Assembly (NCBI RefSeq): GCF_900107435.1
Contig: NZ_FNPZ01000001.1
Coordinates: 1,088,960-1,152,959 of the forward strand
Reading direction: 5' to 3'
DNA length: 64,000 nucleotides
Origin: Herbiconiux ginsengi
GTDB taxonomy: Bacteria; Actinomycetota; Actinomycetes; Actinomycetales; Microbacteriaceae
Positions 44,670 through 52,540 of the stretch are shown one piece after another (the stretch's first letter is position 1; each line of letters opens with the position of its first letter). Both the position numbers and the translations under genes were made by a program. The notes beneath the pieces were generated by a model. The model had not been told where the DNA came from and did not search any database. It saw only the letters and a program-made list of their open reading frames with translations.

Positions 44670-45341
44670 GTGATCCGCAAAAACCCCTCCAAGCCGTGGT
44701 CGTGCATTCTCTTCGATCTCGACGGAACCATCACGGACTCCGCACCCGGGATCATCGGGCGCCTGTCGCGGACACTGCAGGCGATGGGGCGGCCGGTGCC
44801 TCTGCCGGCCGAGCTCGTGGCGTTCGTCGGTCCGCCGATCCTCGATGGTTTCCGCGACGTCGCGTCGATGAACGAGGACGAAGCCAAAGAAGCGCTCGTG
44901 GTCTATCGCGGGCTCGCCGCCAGCGAAGGACCGCAAGACGACGCGGCGGTCTACCCCGGCATGCTCGGTCTGGTGCGTACGCTGCACGCCGCCGGCATCC
45001 CGCTCGCTCTCGCGACCTCGAAATCAGAGGTGCAGGCGAACCGCATCCTCGACCACCTCGACATCGCCGACTGCTTCGCGGTGATCTGCGGCTCCTCCGA
45101 AGACGAGACACGCAGCGCGAAAGCGGATGTCGTGGAGGAGGCCCTGCGTCGCCTGCGCGATCAGGGGATCGACCTGTCGAACATCGTGCTCGTCGGCGAC
45201 CGCGAACACGACATCATCGGCGCCGCCGAGCACGGGGTCCCCGCCATCATGGTGGAGTGGGGCTACGGCTCCCCGGCCGAGGCACTGGGCGCGATCGCGG
45301 TCGTCCATTCCGTCGACCAGCTCCGCGACCTCCTCCTCTGA
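44670..45341 (+). CDS. HAD-family hydrolase (phosphoglycolate-phosphatase-like)
   Basis: 223 aa from GTG 44670, preferred because TAGGAT lies seven bases upstream; ATG 44661 and ATG 44634 are in-frame alternatives without ribosome-binding sites. HAD motif I FDLDGTITDS (nucleophile Asp16, Asp18), motif II LALATSKSEVQ, motif III region DVVEEALRRL and motif IV VLVGDREHDIIGA are complete. The cap is the helical C1 type of Gph/PpaX. It dephosphorylates a small metabolite such as phosphoglycolate; substrate not proven. Convergent with the LAxTG protein gene. Confidence 0.87.
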   Translation: MIRKNPSKPWSCILFDLDGTITDSAPGIIGRLSRTLQAMGRPVPLPAELVAFVGPPILDGFRDVASMNEDEAKEALVVYRGLAASEGPQDDAAVYPGMLGLVRTLHAAGIPLALATSKSEVQANRILDHLDIADCFAVICGSSEDETRSAKADVVEEALRRLRDQGIDLSNIVLVGDREHDIIGAAEHGVPAIMVEWGYGSPAEALGAIAVVHSVDQLRDLLL

Positions 45342-45355
45342 TCGCCCCGGCGGCC

Positions 45356-46504
45356 TCAGCCGCGCGAGCGGGTGAACCGGCGGACGAAGAGCATCGCGAT
45401 CCCGCAACCGAACACCGCGAGCGCTCCCAGACCGAGACCGGTCACCTGCTCGGCACCGGTGCTCGCCAGCGAGCCGGAGCGCCCTGCCGTGGCGCCCGAT
45501 CCGGTCCCGGTGCCCGATGAGCCACCGGACGTTCCCGCAGTTCCACCACCGGAGCCACCGCCGGGCGTGGTCGTGGGCGTCGGCGTCGGCGTGGGCGTTG
45601 GCGTCGGCGTCGGCGTCGACGGCGTGACCGCGATCGCCCGAAGGTTCAGCGTGGCCACGAAGTCCTTGGCCTCGGGATCGCCGCTCATCTCCTTGCCCGT
45701 GACGGTCAGCGTGCCCGTCTCCGTGCCCGCGGTCGTCGGCGTGAAACTCAGCTCGAAGGTCGCCGTCTGGCCTGGGCGGTAGGTCGCCCCTGCGGTGCCG
45801 AAACTCGACTGCGAGATGGTGACTCCGGGGATCGGCATACCCGAGCCGTTCAGAACCGAGATCTGCCCCTCCGTGAACTTCATCGGATCGATACCGCGCA
45901 CGACGATCTTCATGTTCACCTTCGCGGTCTCGCCGATCTTCACCGTTCCGAAATCCACGGTTCCCGCTCCGGCGGCGGTGGTCAGTTCGAAGTACGAGCG
46001 ATCGGTGTCGAGCGACTCGCCCGTGAACGCGATGCCCACGGCAAGGTCTCCCGGGTTGTCGAAATCGACGGCCTTCAATCCGATCATCTGGTTCGACACC
46101 GTCCCCGCCGCCGGGGCCGTGTACGTGACGGTGATCGTGCGCACCTGCCCGGGTTGGACCTCCTGGCCCGCCATCAGCGTCGTCGACACCAGAGTGAACG
46201 GCGCCGCCAGGGCTGCGAGCGGCGCAGGGTCCATCGACCAACCGTCGAGCCCGTCGTTCAGCAGGGAGATCGTGTGGGTGATGCTGGTTCCCTGCTTCAC
46301 ATATCCGAAGTCGGGCGTTCCTCCCGTGATCGCCACCGACACGAAATCGGCAGGGCCACGCAGGGCTCCGGCCGGCGCGGCGGTCGCCGGCGCCAGGCCC
46401 GAGGCCGACACGAGGATCCCCCCGATCATGGCCACGGCCGCCAGGGCGGCGCGACGAGCAAGTCGGGCAGCTCGAGAGCTTCGGACATCAGTGGACACAT
46501 TCAT
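45356..46504 (-). CDS. LAxTG cell-wall-anchored surface protein
   Basis: 382 aa. N-terminal signal peptide (Arg-rich start, hydrophobic core 16-35, TAAPAG cleavage area), then two Ig-like/choice-of-anchor-D domains (VDFGTVKIGETAKVNMK and GTETGTLTVTGK strands), a Pro-Thr tandem linker (about residues 295-311) and a Gly/Ser-rich stretch. It ends with LASTGAE (LASTG at 346-350), a membrane helix and the basic tail RRFTRSRG. LAxTG is the motif used by class E sortases; one such enzyme is encoded at 62.5-63.4 kb. It is probably exported and linked to peptidoglycan. Function of the ectodomain unknown; an adhesive or structural role is possible. Confidence 0.85.
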   Translation of the reverse strand: MNVSTDVRSSRAARLARRAALAAVAMIGGILVSASGLAPATAAPAGALRGPADFVSVAITGGTPDFGYVKQGTSITHTISLLNDGLDGWSMDPAPLAALAAPFTLVSTTLMAGQEVQPGQVRTITVTYTAPAAGTVSNQMIGLKAVDFDNPGDLAVGIAFTGESLDTDRSYFELTTAAGAGTVDFGTVKIGETAKVNMKIVVRGIDPMKFTEGQISVLNGSGMPIPGVTISQSSFGTAGATYRPGQTATFELSFTPTTAGTETGTLTVTGKEMSGDPEAKDFVATLNLRAIAVTPSTPTPTPTPTPTPTPTTTPGGGSGGGTAGTSGGSSGTGTGSGATAGRSGSLASTGAEQVTGLGLGALAVFGCGIAMLFVRRFTRSRG

Positions 46505-46620
46505 GGCAACTCGCTTCGTCGATGCACAGGCAGAGCCATCACCATTCCAGCCGCCGGCCCGACTCCGTTATGAGCAATTCCTACTCAGTCAATGGCCCCG
46601 ACTCTCACATCCGCGTTCCC

Positions 46621-46626
46621 TACTAT
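46621..46626 (+). promoter_or_regulatory. -10 box of a leaderless promoter (helical membrane protein)
   Basis: TACTAT, six bases before ATG 46633. Confidence 0.55.
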
Positions 46627-46632
46627 TTCCCC

Positions 46633-47925
46633 ATGGGCGATTTCTCCCTCATTCCGAGCCTCATCGTCTTCGCGGTGGTCGTGGTCGCGCTCATCGTCGG
46701 CCTGTCGCTCTTGCGCCGCCGCGCTCGCCGCCGCATCGCTCCCGAGATCGGGCGGGCGCCGGCTCGTGTCGAGGTCTCCGACCTCATCCGCTCCGCCAAC
46801 ATCCAGCTCGTGCAGATGGACGACGCCATCCGCGACGCCGACGAAGAGCTGCAATTCGCGATCGCCGAGTTCGGCCCCGAAGCCACGCACGAGTTCGCCG
46901 ACGCCATCGCCACCGCCAAGACCCGAGCCTCCGAAGCCTTCGCCCTCAAGCAGCGTCTCGACGACTCGGTGCCCGACAGCGAGCAGCGGCAGCGCGACTG
47001 GAGCAAGCGCATCCTCACGCTCAGCGATTCGGCCCACGCCCTGGTCACCGCCCAATCCCGGGCCTTCGAGCGTCGCCGGCGTCAGGAGACGACCGCTCCC
47101 GATTCCCTCCAGCGCGTGCGAGACGACATCGCGACCGGACGCGACCGGCTGCCTGCCGCGAGTTCCCTGCTCGAGACCCTCGGGGCCGAGTACGCCCCCG
47201 AAGCCGTCGCTCCGATGGCGGGCAGAACAGAGGCCGCCGAGCACGCATTCGACGAAGCCGAGCGACTCGTCGGAGCCGCCGACTCCGGCCTCGCCGCCGC
47301 GCCGCTGACGCCCGTCGCCGGCCAGGTGCAGGCCGCAGAAGCCGCGGTCCGACGCGGAGCGACCCTCCTCGATTCGATCGAGCGGATGCGCGACTCGCTG
47401 CGTGAGGCCGCCGGCTCCCGGGACGAAGCCGTCACCGCCGCCCGCGCCCTGGTCGCCGAGGCAGCACGCCTGCGCGACACGATCGAGGACGCCGACGCGG
47501 TGGCCCGGATCGTCGCCGCTTCGGCCGCCGTGGACGAGGTCGCGCACACTGCCGCCACACGCACGCCCCCGCATCCTGCCGCCGACCTCGACGCCCTCGC
47601 CGCCGCGACCGCGCGGCTCGACGAGACCCTGGCGGTGGCCCGCACCGCTCAGCAGCGGCTCGACTCCGCGCGTTCCGCCTTGGTCGGCGCCGTGCACATC
47701 GCGGAGAGCCACATCCGCACCGCGAGCGACTTCATCGCCGCACGCCGCGGGTCGGTCGGCACGGATGCCCGCACCCGGCTGGCCGGGGCCGAGCGTGAGC
47801 TGGGTCTCGCCCGGCTCGAAGCCGACCCGGTCGCCGCCCTCGACGGTGCTCGGCGGGCCGCGACCCTGGCGACGGACGCCGATGCCCTCGCCCGCTATGA
47901 CGCCGGAGGCTCTTTCCACAGCTGA
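46633..47925 (+). CDS. membrane-anchored helical protein of unknown function
   Basis: 430 aa from ATG 46633 (TACTAT-N6-ATG); longer frames cross the divergent promoter. One N-terminal membrane helix (residues 5-26) is followed by a basic stop-transfer RRRARRR and about 390 residues of Ala/Arg/Glu/Leu-rich helix with heptad character, consistent with a long coiled-coil or spectrin-like bundle on the cytosolic side. The helical half resembles the C-terminal part of actinobacterial TPM-domain membrane proteins, but the TPM domain itself is absent. Function unknown. It faces the gap to the AT-richer patch. Confidence 0.7.
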   Translation: MGDFSLIPSLIVFAVVVVALIVGLSLLRRRARRRIAPEIGRAPARVEVSDLIRSANIQLVQMDDAIRDADEELQFAIAEFGPEATHEFADAIATAKTRASEAFALKQRLDDSVPDSEQRQRDWSKRILTLSDSAHALVTAQSRAFERRRRQETTAPDSLQRVRDDIATGRDRLPAASSLLETLGAEYAPEAVAPMAGRTEAAEHAFDEAERLVGAADSGLAAAPLTPVAGQVQAAEAAVRRGATLLDSIERMRDSLREAAGSRDEAVTAARALVAEAARLRDTIEDADAVARIVAASAAVDEVAHTAATRTPPHPAADLDALAAATARLDETLAVARTAQQRLDSARSALVGAVHIAESHIRTASDFIAARRGSVGTDARTRLAGAERELGLARLEADPVAALDGARRAATLATDADALARYDAGGSFHS

Positions 47926-48099
47926 GCCGTCGTGGAGATCTCTCCACAGATTCGGGCGCGATCCGCATGGAGGGTCGGTGTACGCCAGGCTAGAGCCGCA
48001 GTGTCGTTATCGGCTCGAGCGGTGTGCGACCTACACCCACGAAATCGTGACGCCCATAGAATTTTCGAACAGGTCCAAGAGCTAACGCGAGGAGCGCCA

Positions 48100-48312
48100 G
48101 TGAGCACGAAATCCGTCCGAATCCACTACACGAATTATCGAGGGGTCACGGACTGGCGCGTCATCGAACCCGAGGCCATCTGGTTTGGGTCGACGGAGTG
48201 GCATCCCGAGCCGCAGTGGCTTCTGGATGCCGTCGACGTAGAGCGGGGCGAGAAGCGAACCTTCGCTCTCGTCGACCTTCACGAATGGCGAGAGAACACG
48301 GATACACCCTGA
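48100..48312 (+). CDS. small WYL-like domain protein
   Basis: 70 aa from GTG 48100, preceded by an ideal GAGGAG six bases upstream; a longer frame back to 47932 is less likely. It starts STKSVRIHYTNYRGVTDWRVI and continues EAIWFGSTEWHPEPQWLL and RTFALVDLHEWRE, the compact beta fold of the small stand-alone WYL-like proteins found in phages, plasmids and genomic islands. WYL domains are ligand (often nucleotide or nucleic acid) sensors in defence and stress regulators. Its stop overlaps the next start as TGATG, so the two proteins are made together. It has no HTH of its own. Confidence 0.7.
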   Translation: MSTKSVRIHYTNYRGVTDWRVIEPEAIWFGSTEWHPEPQWLLDAVDVERGEKRTFALVDLHEWRENTDTP

Positions 48313-49349
48313 TGTATCTCTCGGATCGCGAGATCGTTCCCCGCCTGGGAGAGATCGGGTTCGAATGCGACATCGACGCGCACCCGTTCAGGCCTGTCGA
48401 GCAGGTGCAAGCGAGTTCTGTCGATTTGCGTCTCGGGACCCGGTTCTGGCGGCCGAAGAGATTTCGAAGCGGCCTGACTTGGCCGTTCAGACGACAGATC
48501 GTGGACCTTCGGCATCGGTCGCTTCACGAGTCCTATCCGCGGCACGACTGGGAGGCCTTCAACGCCGGACCAGACGAAGTTCTCACGCTACGCCCGGGCG
48601 AGATGCTGCTGGCGAGAACATACGAGGCCTTCAGTATGCCTCCCGATCTCGCTGGGAGGATGGCTGCGCGGAGTTCATACGCTCGGTTGGGCCTGGCGAT
48701 TCATTGCGGTGCGGACCATATCAATCCCGGTTGGAAGGGCCGCATGCCGCTTCAGCTCGTGAACCTCTCCAAGCGCACGATTCGTTTCACCCCACTGACA
48801 CCGATCGCTCAAGTCATCTTCATTCAGCTCACGTCCAAGGCTGAACATCCCTACGGCGCACAGAACAAATATCGAGACGACGACGGTGGGCCGTCCTACT
48901 GGTGGCGCGACAAGATGGTCGAAGACCTTGCCTCCACTCATGGGGAGATCTCGCTCCCCCCGGCGATTCAGAAGAAGCTCCAAGCGCTCTTCGCGACGTC
49001 GTCGCTCACTCCCGATCAACTCGTGCGGATGTACCGATTCTTCAACTCCCGCAAGTCGAACGACCTTGCGAACTGGAACGACTCGATCGATGACTTCGCT
49101 CGAGTCGAGGGGCGAAGGTCCATGCTCTCCACCATCTTCAGAAGGGGAGTTCCCACTGCCGCGGCTCTCGCGATCGGAGCGCTCTTGAGCTTTCTCGTAA
49201 TTCCGTGGTCTGGCTGGCACGCCGCAGCGGCTGTGGCGAGCGTGATCCTTATCTCACTTACCGTTCTGATCGTCACGTCGCGAAAGCCGGAATTCCTGGA
49301 CTCCAACGAACTCCTGCGTCTACGACGCCAATATCCCGGCGATTTCTAA
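48312..49349 (+). CDS. membrane-anchored dCTP-deaminase-fold protein lacking conserved acidic residues
   Basis: 345 aa from ATG 48312 (TGATG coupling with the WYL-like gene). Residues 1-190 align with dCTP deaminase: YLSDREI at the N-terminus, SSVDLRLG at 35-42, the RSS-x-ARLGL substrate loop at 120-128, HINPGWKG at 136-143 and a terminal NKYRDD. Canonical Dcd has IDPGW and a catalytic Glu in the following VLEFYN strand; here these are Asn138 and Gln148, so two acidic residues read as amides. A helical linker (about 200-275) leads to two membrane helices at about 281-299 and 302-323 and a cytosolic tail. Deamination is doubtful; nucleotide binding or sensing is plausible. Lower GC than its neighbours suggests transfer. 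Confidence 0.8.
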   Translation: MYLSDREIVPRLGEIGFECDIDAHPFRPVEQVQASSVDLRLGTRFWRPKRFRSGLTWPFRRQIVDLRHRSLHESYPRHDWEAFNAGPDEVLTLRPGEMLLARTYEAFSMPPDLAGRMAARSSYARLGLAIHCGADHINPGWKGRMPLQLVNLSKRTIRFTPLTPIAQVIFIQLTSKAEHPYGAQNKYRDDDGGPSYWWRDKMVEDLASTHGEISLPPAIQKKLQALFATSSLTPDQLVRMYRFFNSRKSNDLANWNDSIDDFARVEGRRSMLSTIFRRGVPTAAALAIGALLSFLVIPWSGWHAAAAVASVILISLTVLIVTSRKPEFLDSNELLRLRRQYPGDF

Positions 49350-49361
49350 CATGGGCGTGCG

Positions 49362-49616
49362 TCAGGCATCGACAGGGCGAAAGCGAGGTACGCGTGACCC
49401 GTTCAGCACAACGGTCTCGAGGAACATCCCAACGGGGCGGGCCCACATCGCCGTTTCACCGGATCGCCGATAGATCACTAACATCGCGGATGTCTCCGAG
49501 TCTTCGGCAGTGCCGAGAACATCGTAATAGCCGCCTTTGAAGTGCCGGTATCGTCCTGGGACCACCGCCAGAGTCTCCGTGTCGGTCTGATCAACCGCCA
49601 AAACCGTTCCCGGCAT
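49362..49616 (-). CDS. DUF1653-family protein
   Basis: 84 aa. The DUF1653 core is clear: PGRYRHFKGGYYDVLGTAED, SAMLVIYRRSGETAMWARP and MFLETV, a small beta-barrel of unknown function that recurs in bacteria and phages. It is convergent with the deaminase-fold gene (12 nt between the stops) and divergent from the MerR gene, in the AT-richer patch. No catalytic residues can be named; cytosolic. Confidence 0.78.
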   Translation of the reverse strand: MPGTVLAVDQTDTETLAVVPGRYRHFKGGYYDVLGTAEDSETSAMLVIYRRSGETAMWARPVGMFLETVVLNGSRVPRFRPVDA

Positions 49617-49693
49617 CTCGACTCCTCAACTCGTGTTCGAAGAATGGCACGTTACGCGCAGGGCCACGAACACGTCAATTTTAACATAAAACA

Positions 49694-49731
49694 ATGGCTA
49701 ACTTAGTAATTGATTCATAGGGTTAAGCCAT
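49694..49731. promoter_or_regulatory. dyad in the AT-rich MerR promoter region
   Basis: ATGGCTAAC (49694-49702) and GGTTAAGCCAT (49721-49731) are inverted copies with one base inserted, around a very AT-rich segment, and end on the MerR start codon. Possible MerR autoregulatory site. Confidence 0.4.
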
Positions 49732-50275
49732 GATCTCCTCGCAGGATGCCACCGCCGCGCTCGAGACCGCGGCTGTTCTCGCCTGCTCTGGAGTGCCCGC
49801 TTCGACATTGAACTACTGGGTGAGTAAGGGCCTCTGCGAGCCGAGCGTGATGCCCGGCCGAGGTCAGCGGTCTCCTCGATATTGGAGCGCCCGAGACCTC
49901 GTGACCGTTCGCGCCATCAAGGCTCTGAGAGAGGCCGGCTGCCCGCTTCAGATCGTGTCCCGGGTCAAGGCGCTGCTTCTGACCGAGTGGGACACGGAGA
50001 TCGCTTCGAGTGTCTTGTTCTACGACGGAAACGACGTGGTGCTGATCGACTTCGACAGACAGGCCGTACTAAGCGTCGTGAGAGAGACTGGGCAGGGCAT
50101 CTTCGTGGAAGCGATGCAGATGATGACGTTCCCCATTCGCCGGTGGCTCGATGAAGCAGATGCACTGCTCAAGCCGATCGACCTGGACGATGTCAGATCG
50201 CGCGAGAGAGCCAGTCGCGGTCGCACCGCCACCCGCTCGCTTGTCCCCGCACGACGGACGACTAGAACTGCCTGA
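49730..50275 (+). CDS. MerR-family transcriptional regulator
   Basis: 181 aa. The N-terminal MerR winged helix reads VPASTLNYWVSKGLCEPSV and SPRYWSARDLVTVRAIKAL (residues 23-66); the arm and wing are complete. The C-terminal part is not a metal-binding MerR domain: it holds VLFYDGNDVVLIDFDRQAVLSVV, a small beta-rich effector domain of unknown ligand, and a basic tail. It lies at the edge of the AT-richer patch, with a dyad over its start. Target genes could be its divergent DUF1653 neighbour or itself. Confidence 0.78.
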   Translation: MISSQDATAALETAAVLACSGVPASTLNYWVSKGLCEPSVMPGRGQRSPRYWSARDLVTVRAIKALREAGCPLQIVSRVKALLLTEWDTEIASSVLFYDGNDVVLIDFDRQAVLSVVRETGQGIFVEAMQMMTFPIRRWLDEADALLKPIDLDDVRSRERASRGRTATRSLVPARRTTRTA

Positions 50276-50298
50276 GACCGAGCGCCATACTCCCTTCT

Positions 50299-50952
50299 AT
50301 GGGATCAGAGGCAATCGGATCGGTCACGATCAGAGACGAAAGCGGCGCGACGCTCGCGCACGCTCACGACGTGAAGGCACTGCTGGAGAGTCGTGAGTTC
50401 ATCCTGCGCGGCCCGCTCCGGCGGGTTCTTCGGGTCGACCAGCTCCGCGACGTGGCTGCCGAGGGCGACCGCCTCCGATTCGGGCACGGGAACGAGCGGT
50501 ACGAGCTGATCCTGGGCCCGTCGGTCGCAGCTCGCTGGGCCAAGAAGATCCTCACCCCGCCGCCCACGCTCGCGGCCAAACTCGGCATCGCCCCCGAGCG
50601 GCCCGCCGTCGTCATCGGCCGTGTGACGGATGCTCGACTCGTCGAGGCCCTGCTCGGCGCGACGACCGGTGGCGAGCCCGGAACACCGCCGGATCTCGCG
50701 ATCGCGGAGATCGACGACGCCGAAGGGCTTGAGAACGCGGTGGCAGAGCTGCCGACGGGTCTGCCGATCTGGCTCGTGCACCGCAAGGGCCCGGGCACCG
50801 ATTTCGGCGACACCGCGATCCGTCAGCGGATGCGTTCGCTCGGGTTCATCGACACCAAAGTGGCGGCGGTGTCGGATGCGCGCACGGCGACGCGGTACTC
50901 GCCGCGCCCGACGAAGACCGAAGCACCCGCAGGGGAGTCGCCTATGAGGTGA
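50299..50952 (+). CDS. hypothetical protein, DUF3052-like C-terminus
   Basis: 217 aa. Two parts: an N-terminal beta-rich half (residues 1-85: SVTIRDESGATLAHAHDV ... YELILGPSVAARWAKKIL) and a C-terminal half (105-205) with PAVVIGRVTDARLVEALLG, PIWLVHRKGPGTDFGDTAI and MRSLGFIDTKVAAVSD, which resembles DUF3052-type domains. GC content is back to the chromosomal level. No signal peptide; likely cytosolic. Function unknown. It is 23 nt behind the MerR gene and could be cotranscribed with it. Confidence 0.6.
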   Translation: MGSEAIGSVTIRDESGATLAHAHDVKALLESREFILRGPLRRVLRVDQLRDVAAEGDRLRFGHGNERYELILGPSVAARWAKKILTPPPTLAAKLGIAPERPAVVIGRVTDARLVEALLGATTGGEPGTPPDLAIAEIDDAEGLENAVAELPTGLPIWLVHRKGPGTDFGDTAIRQRMRSLGFIDTKVAAVSDARTATRYSPRPTKTEAPAGESPMR

Positions 50953-52132
50953 CTCCGCCGCCTCCGCTCGCGTTCGATCCCGAGAAGGTGAAGATCATGA
51001 CTCCATCGACGAGGGTGAGATACCCGCCGTAGGTGTAGTTGGAGAGGGTGTAGCGCACCGTGCCGAACTCGCCCGAGGGGAGGGAGTAGTCGCCATTGCC
51101 GATGATCGTGCCGGGTGCATCGGGCAGCACTTCCCAGCCGTTCGGCGTCCAGGCGCCGATCGTGAACGTCGGCCGCGGATCGACCGACCAGACGAGGTTG
51201 GTCACGACTTCACCGTCGCCTGTCTCGGCGTAGAAGTCGCAGCCTTCGGGCGCCAGCACGGGCTGAGCGATACAGGCGTCGAGATAGCCCGCGGCTGCGG
51301 CCTGCCCGGCTGCTTCGCCCTCCGGAGTGAGTGAAGCCGTCAGGGTCGCGTCGACGCCATCGACATCCGCCGTGAAGGAGTCGACGGTGACGGTGTCGTC
51401 CTCGATCTGCACCTTGCCGTCGGCCGACGGAGCGCCGACGACATAGCTGCCGGGCAGAGCCGCGAGCGGGCGCGCGATGATGGACTCGACGGGCTCATCG
51501 ATCGCGATGCCGTTGACGGTCACCCCGGATCCCGTCGGGCCGTCGAACGTGACCCGGATGGAGTTGTAGTCGATCGGATCGAGGGCCCAGGTGTCGACGA
51601 AGATCGCTTCCCGGCCGGTGCGTGTGAGCCGGAACGACTGGCTGAACTCGTCGGCGCCCTGCTGGATGCTGGCGACGACCGTGGCTCCGCTGCTGTCGAT
51701 GCCCGTGGAGTCGATCGTGTATCCGGTGACATGTGCGCCGGCGGCCGCGTAGGCCGCGTCGGTGAGCAGATCCGGGAGCATGTTGTCGGGCACGCCGCCG
51801 CCCAACGCCACGGCGTCTTCGATCCGGCCGTCCACGACCGCGGCGAGGTACGCGTCGACGATCTTCTCCGGAGCGTTCCGAGCGGCTGCAGTGGAGACGG
51901 CGATCCAGGTCAGGCCACCCGCCACGAGCGCGAGGAGGACGACGAGACCCACGCCGATCCACACGAAGAGGAGCGGTCTGCCGCGCCGAGGCGGGGGAGG
52001 AGATGCGGGCTGCGACTGCGAGGGCAGCGGCGGAACGCACGGCTGCTGCACGCTGGGAGGCTGCACGGATGCAGCCTGCGGGAACGAGCCTTCAACCGGT
52101 GGAACCGGAGGAACAGGTGGATCGACCGACAC
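50942..52132 (-). CDS. hypothetical single-pass membrane protein with Pro-rich N-terminus
   Basis: 396 aa from GTG 52132, with a GGGGGG stretch about six bases upstream; GTG 52174 would add 14 residues. A cytosolic Pro/Gln-rich tail (residues 1-55) precedes one membrane helix (LLFVWIGVGLVVLLALVAGG, about 60-80). About 310 residues follow outside the membrane, with a DUF4878-like domain (NAPEKIVDAYLAAVVDGRIEDAV) and later beta-rich repeats. A cysteine pair near residues 303 and 311 could form a disulfide. Function unknown; surface-exposed. Convergent with the DUF3052-like gene, with stops overlapping by 11 bp. Confidence 0.7.
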   Translation of the reverse strand: MSVDPPVPPVPPVEGSFPQAASVQPPSVQQPCVPPLPSQSQPASPPPPRRGRPLLFVWIGVGLVVLLALVAGGLTWIAVSTAAARNAPEKIVDAYLAAVVDGRIEDAVALGGGVPDNMLPDLLTDAAYAAAGAHVTGYTIDSTGIDSSGATVVASIQQGADEFSQSFRLTRTGREAIFVDTWALDPIDYNSIRVTFDGPTGSGVTVNGIAIDEPVESIIARPLAALPGSYVVGAPSADGKVQIEDDTVTVDSFTADVDGVDATLTASLTPEGEAAGQAAAAGYLDACIAQPVLAPEGCDFYAETGDGEVVTNLVWSVDPRPTFTIGAWTPNGWEVLPDAPGTIIGNGDYSLPSGEFGTVRYTLSNYTYGGYLTLVDGVMIFTFSGSNASGGGGVTS

Positions 52133-52220
52133 GAAAGACCCCCCGATCACTCGCCACCCGGAGATGTCCTCCACGGGTGACCCTCGATCGGATCGGTCAC
52201 GGATCCGATCCGGTCGTTCG

Positions 52221-52304
52221 TGCGCGAGGGGGGACTTGAACCCCCACGCCCTTGCGGGCACTGGCACCTGAAGCCAGCGCGTCTGCCAATTCCGCCACTC
52301 GCGC
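52221..52304 (-). tRNA. tRNA-Leu (anticodon CAG)
   Basis: 84 nt, minus strand. The acceptor stem GCGCGAG pairs with CTCGCGC, the D-arm is GGCGGAATTGGCAGACGC, and the anticodon stem-loop CTGGC-TTCAGGT-GCCAG gives anticodon CAG. A long class II variable arm (GCCCGCAAGGGC) and the T-arm GGGGG-TTCAAGT-CCCCC are complete. The discriminator base is A and no CCA is encoded. It reads CUG, the most used leucine codon in high-GC genomes. Confidence 0.97.
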
Positions 52305-52540
52305 GAACTAGGAGAGATTAGCACGAGCGAGGGCCGCTCGCGAACCACGGGGGCCGAGCCGCCTGAGAGTGCATTAACACCCAAGACAAGTAACATCGAC
52401 GTAGCATTCACGCCTTTATCAGCACGCGCCGCCTGCGCGAAGCGACAATCGACACCACGGAACCGGAGACGACGACAGAGCACGGCGCCCCACGAGGGAA
52501 CCGCGCACAGGCGGGTTCGAGCAAGGAGATCGGGAGAGAC

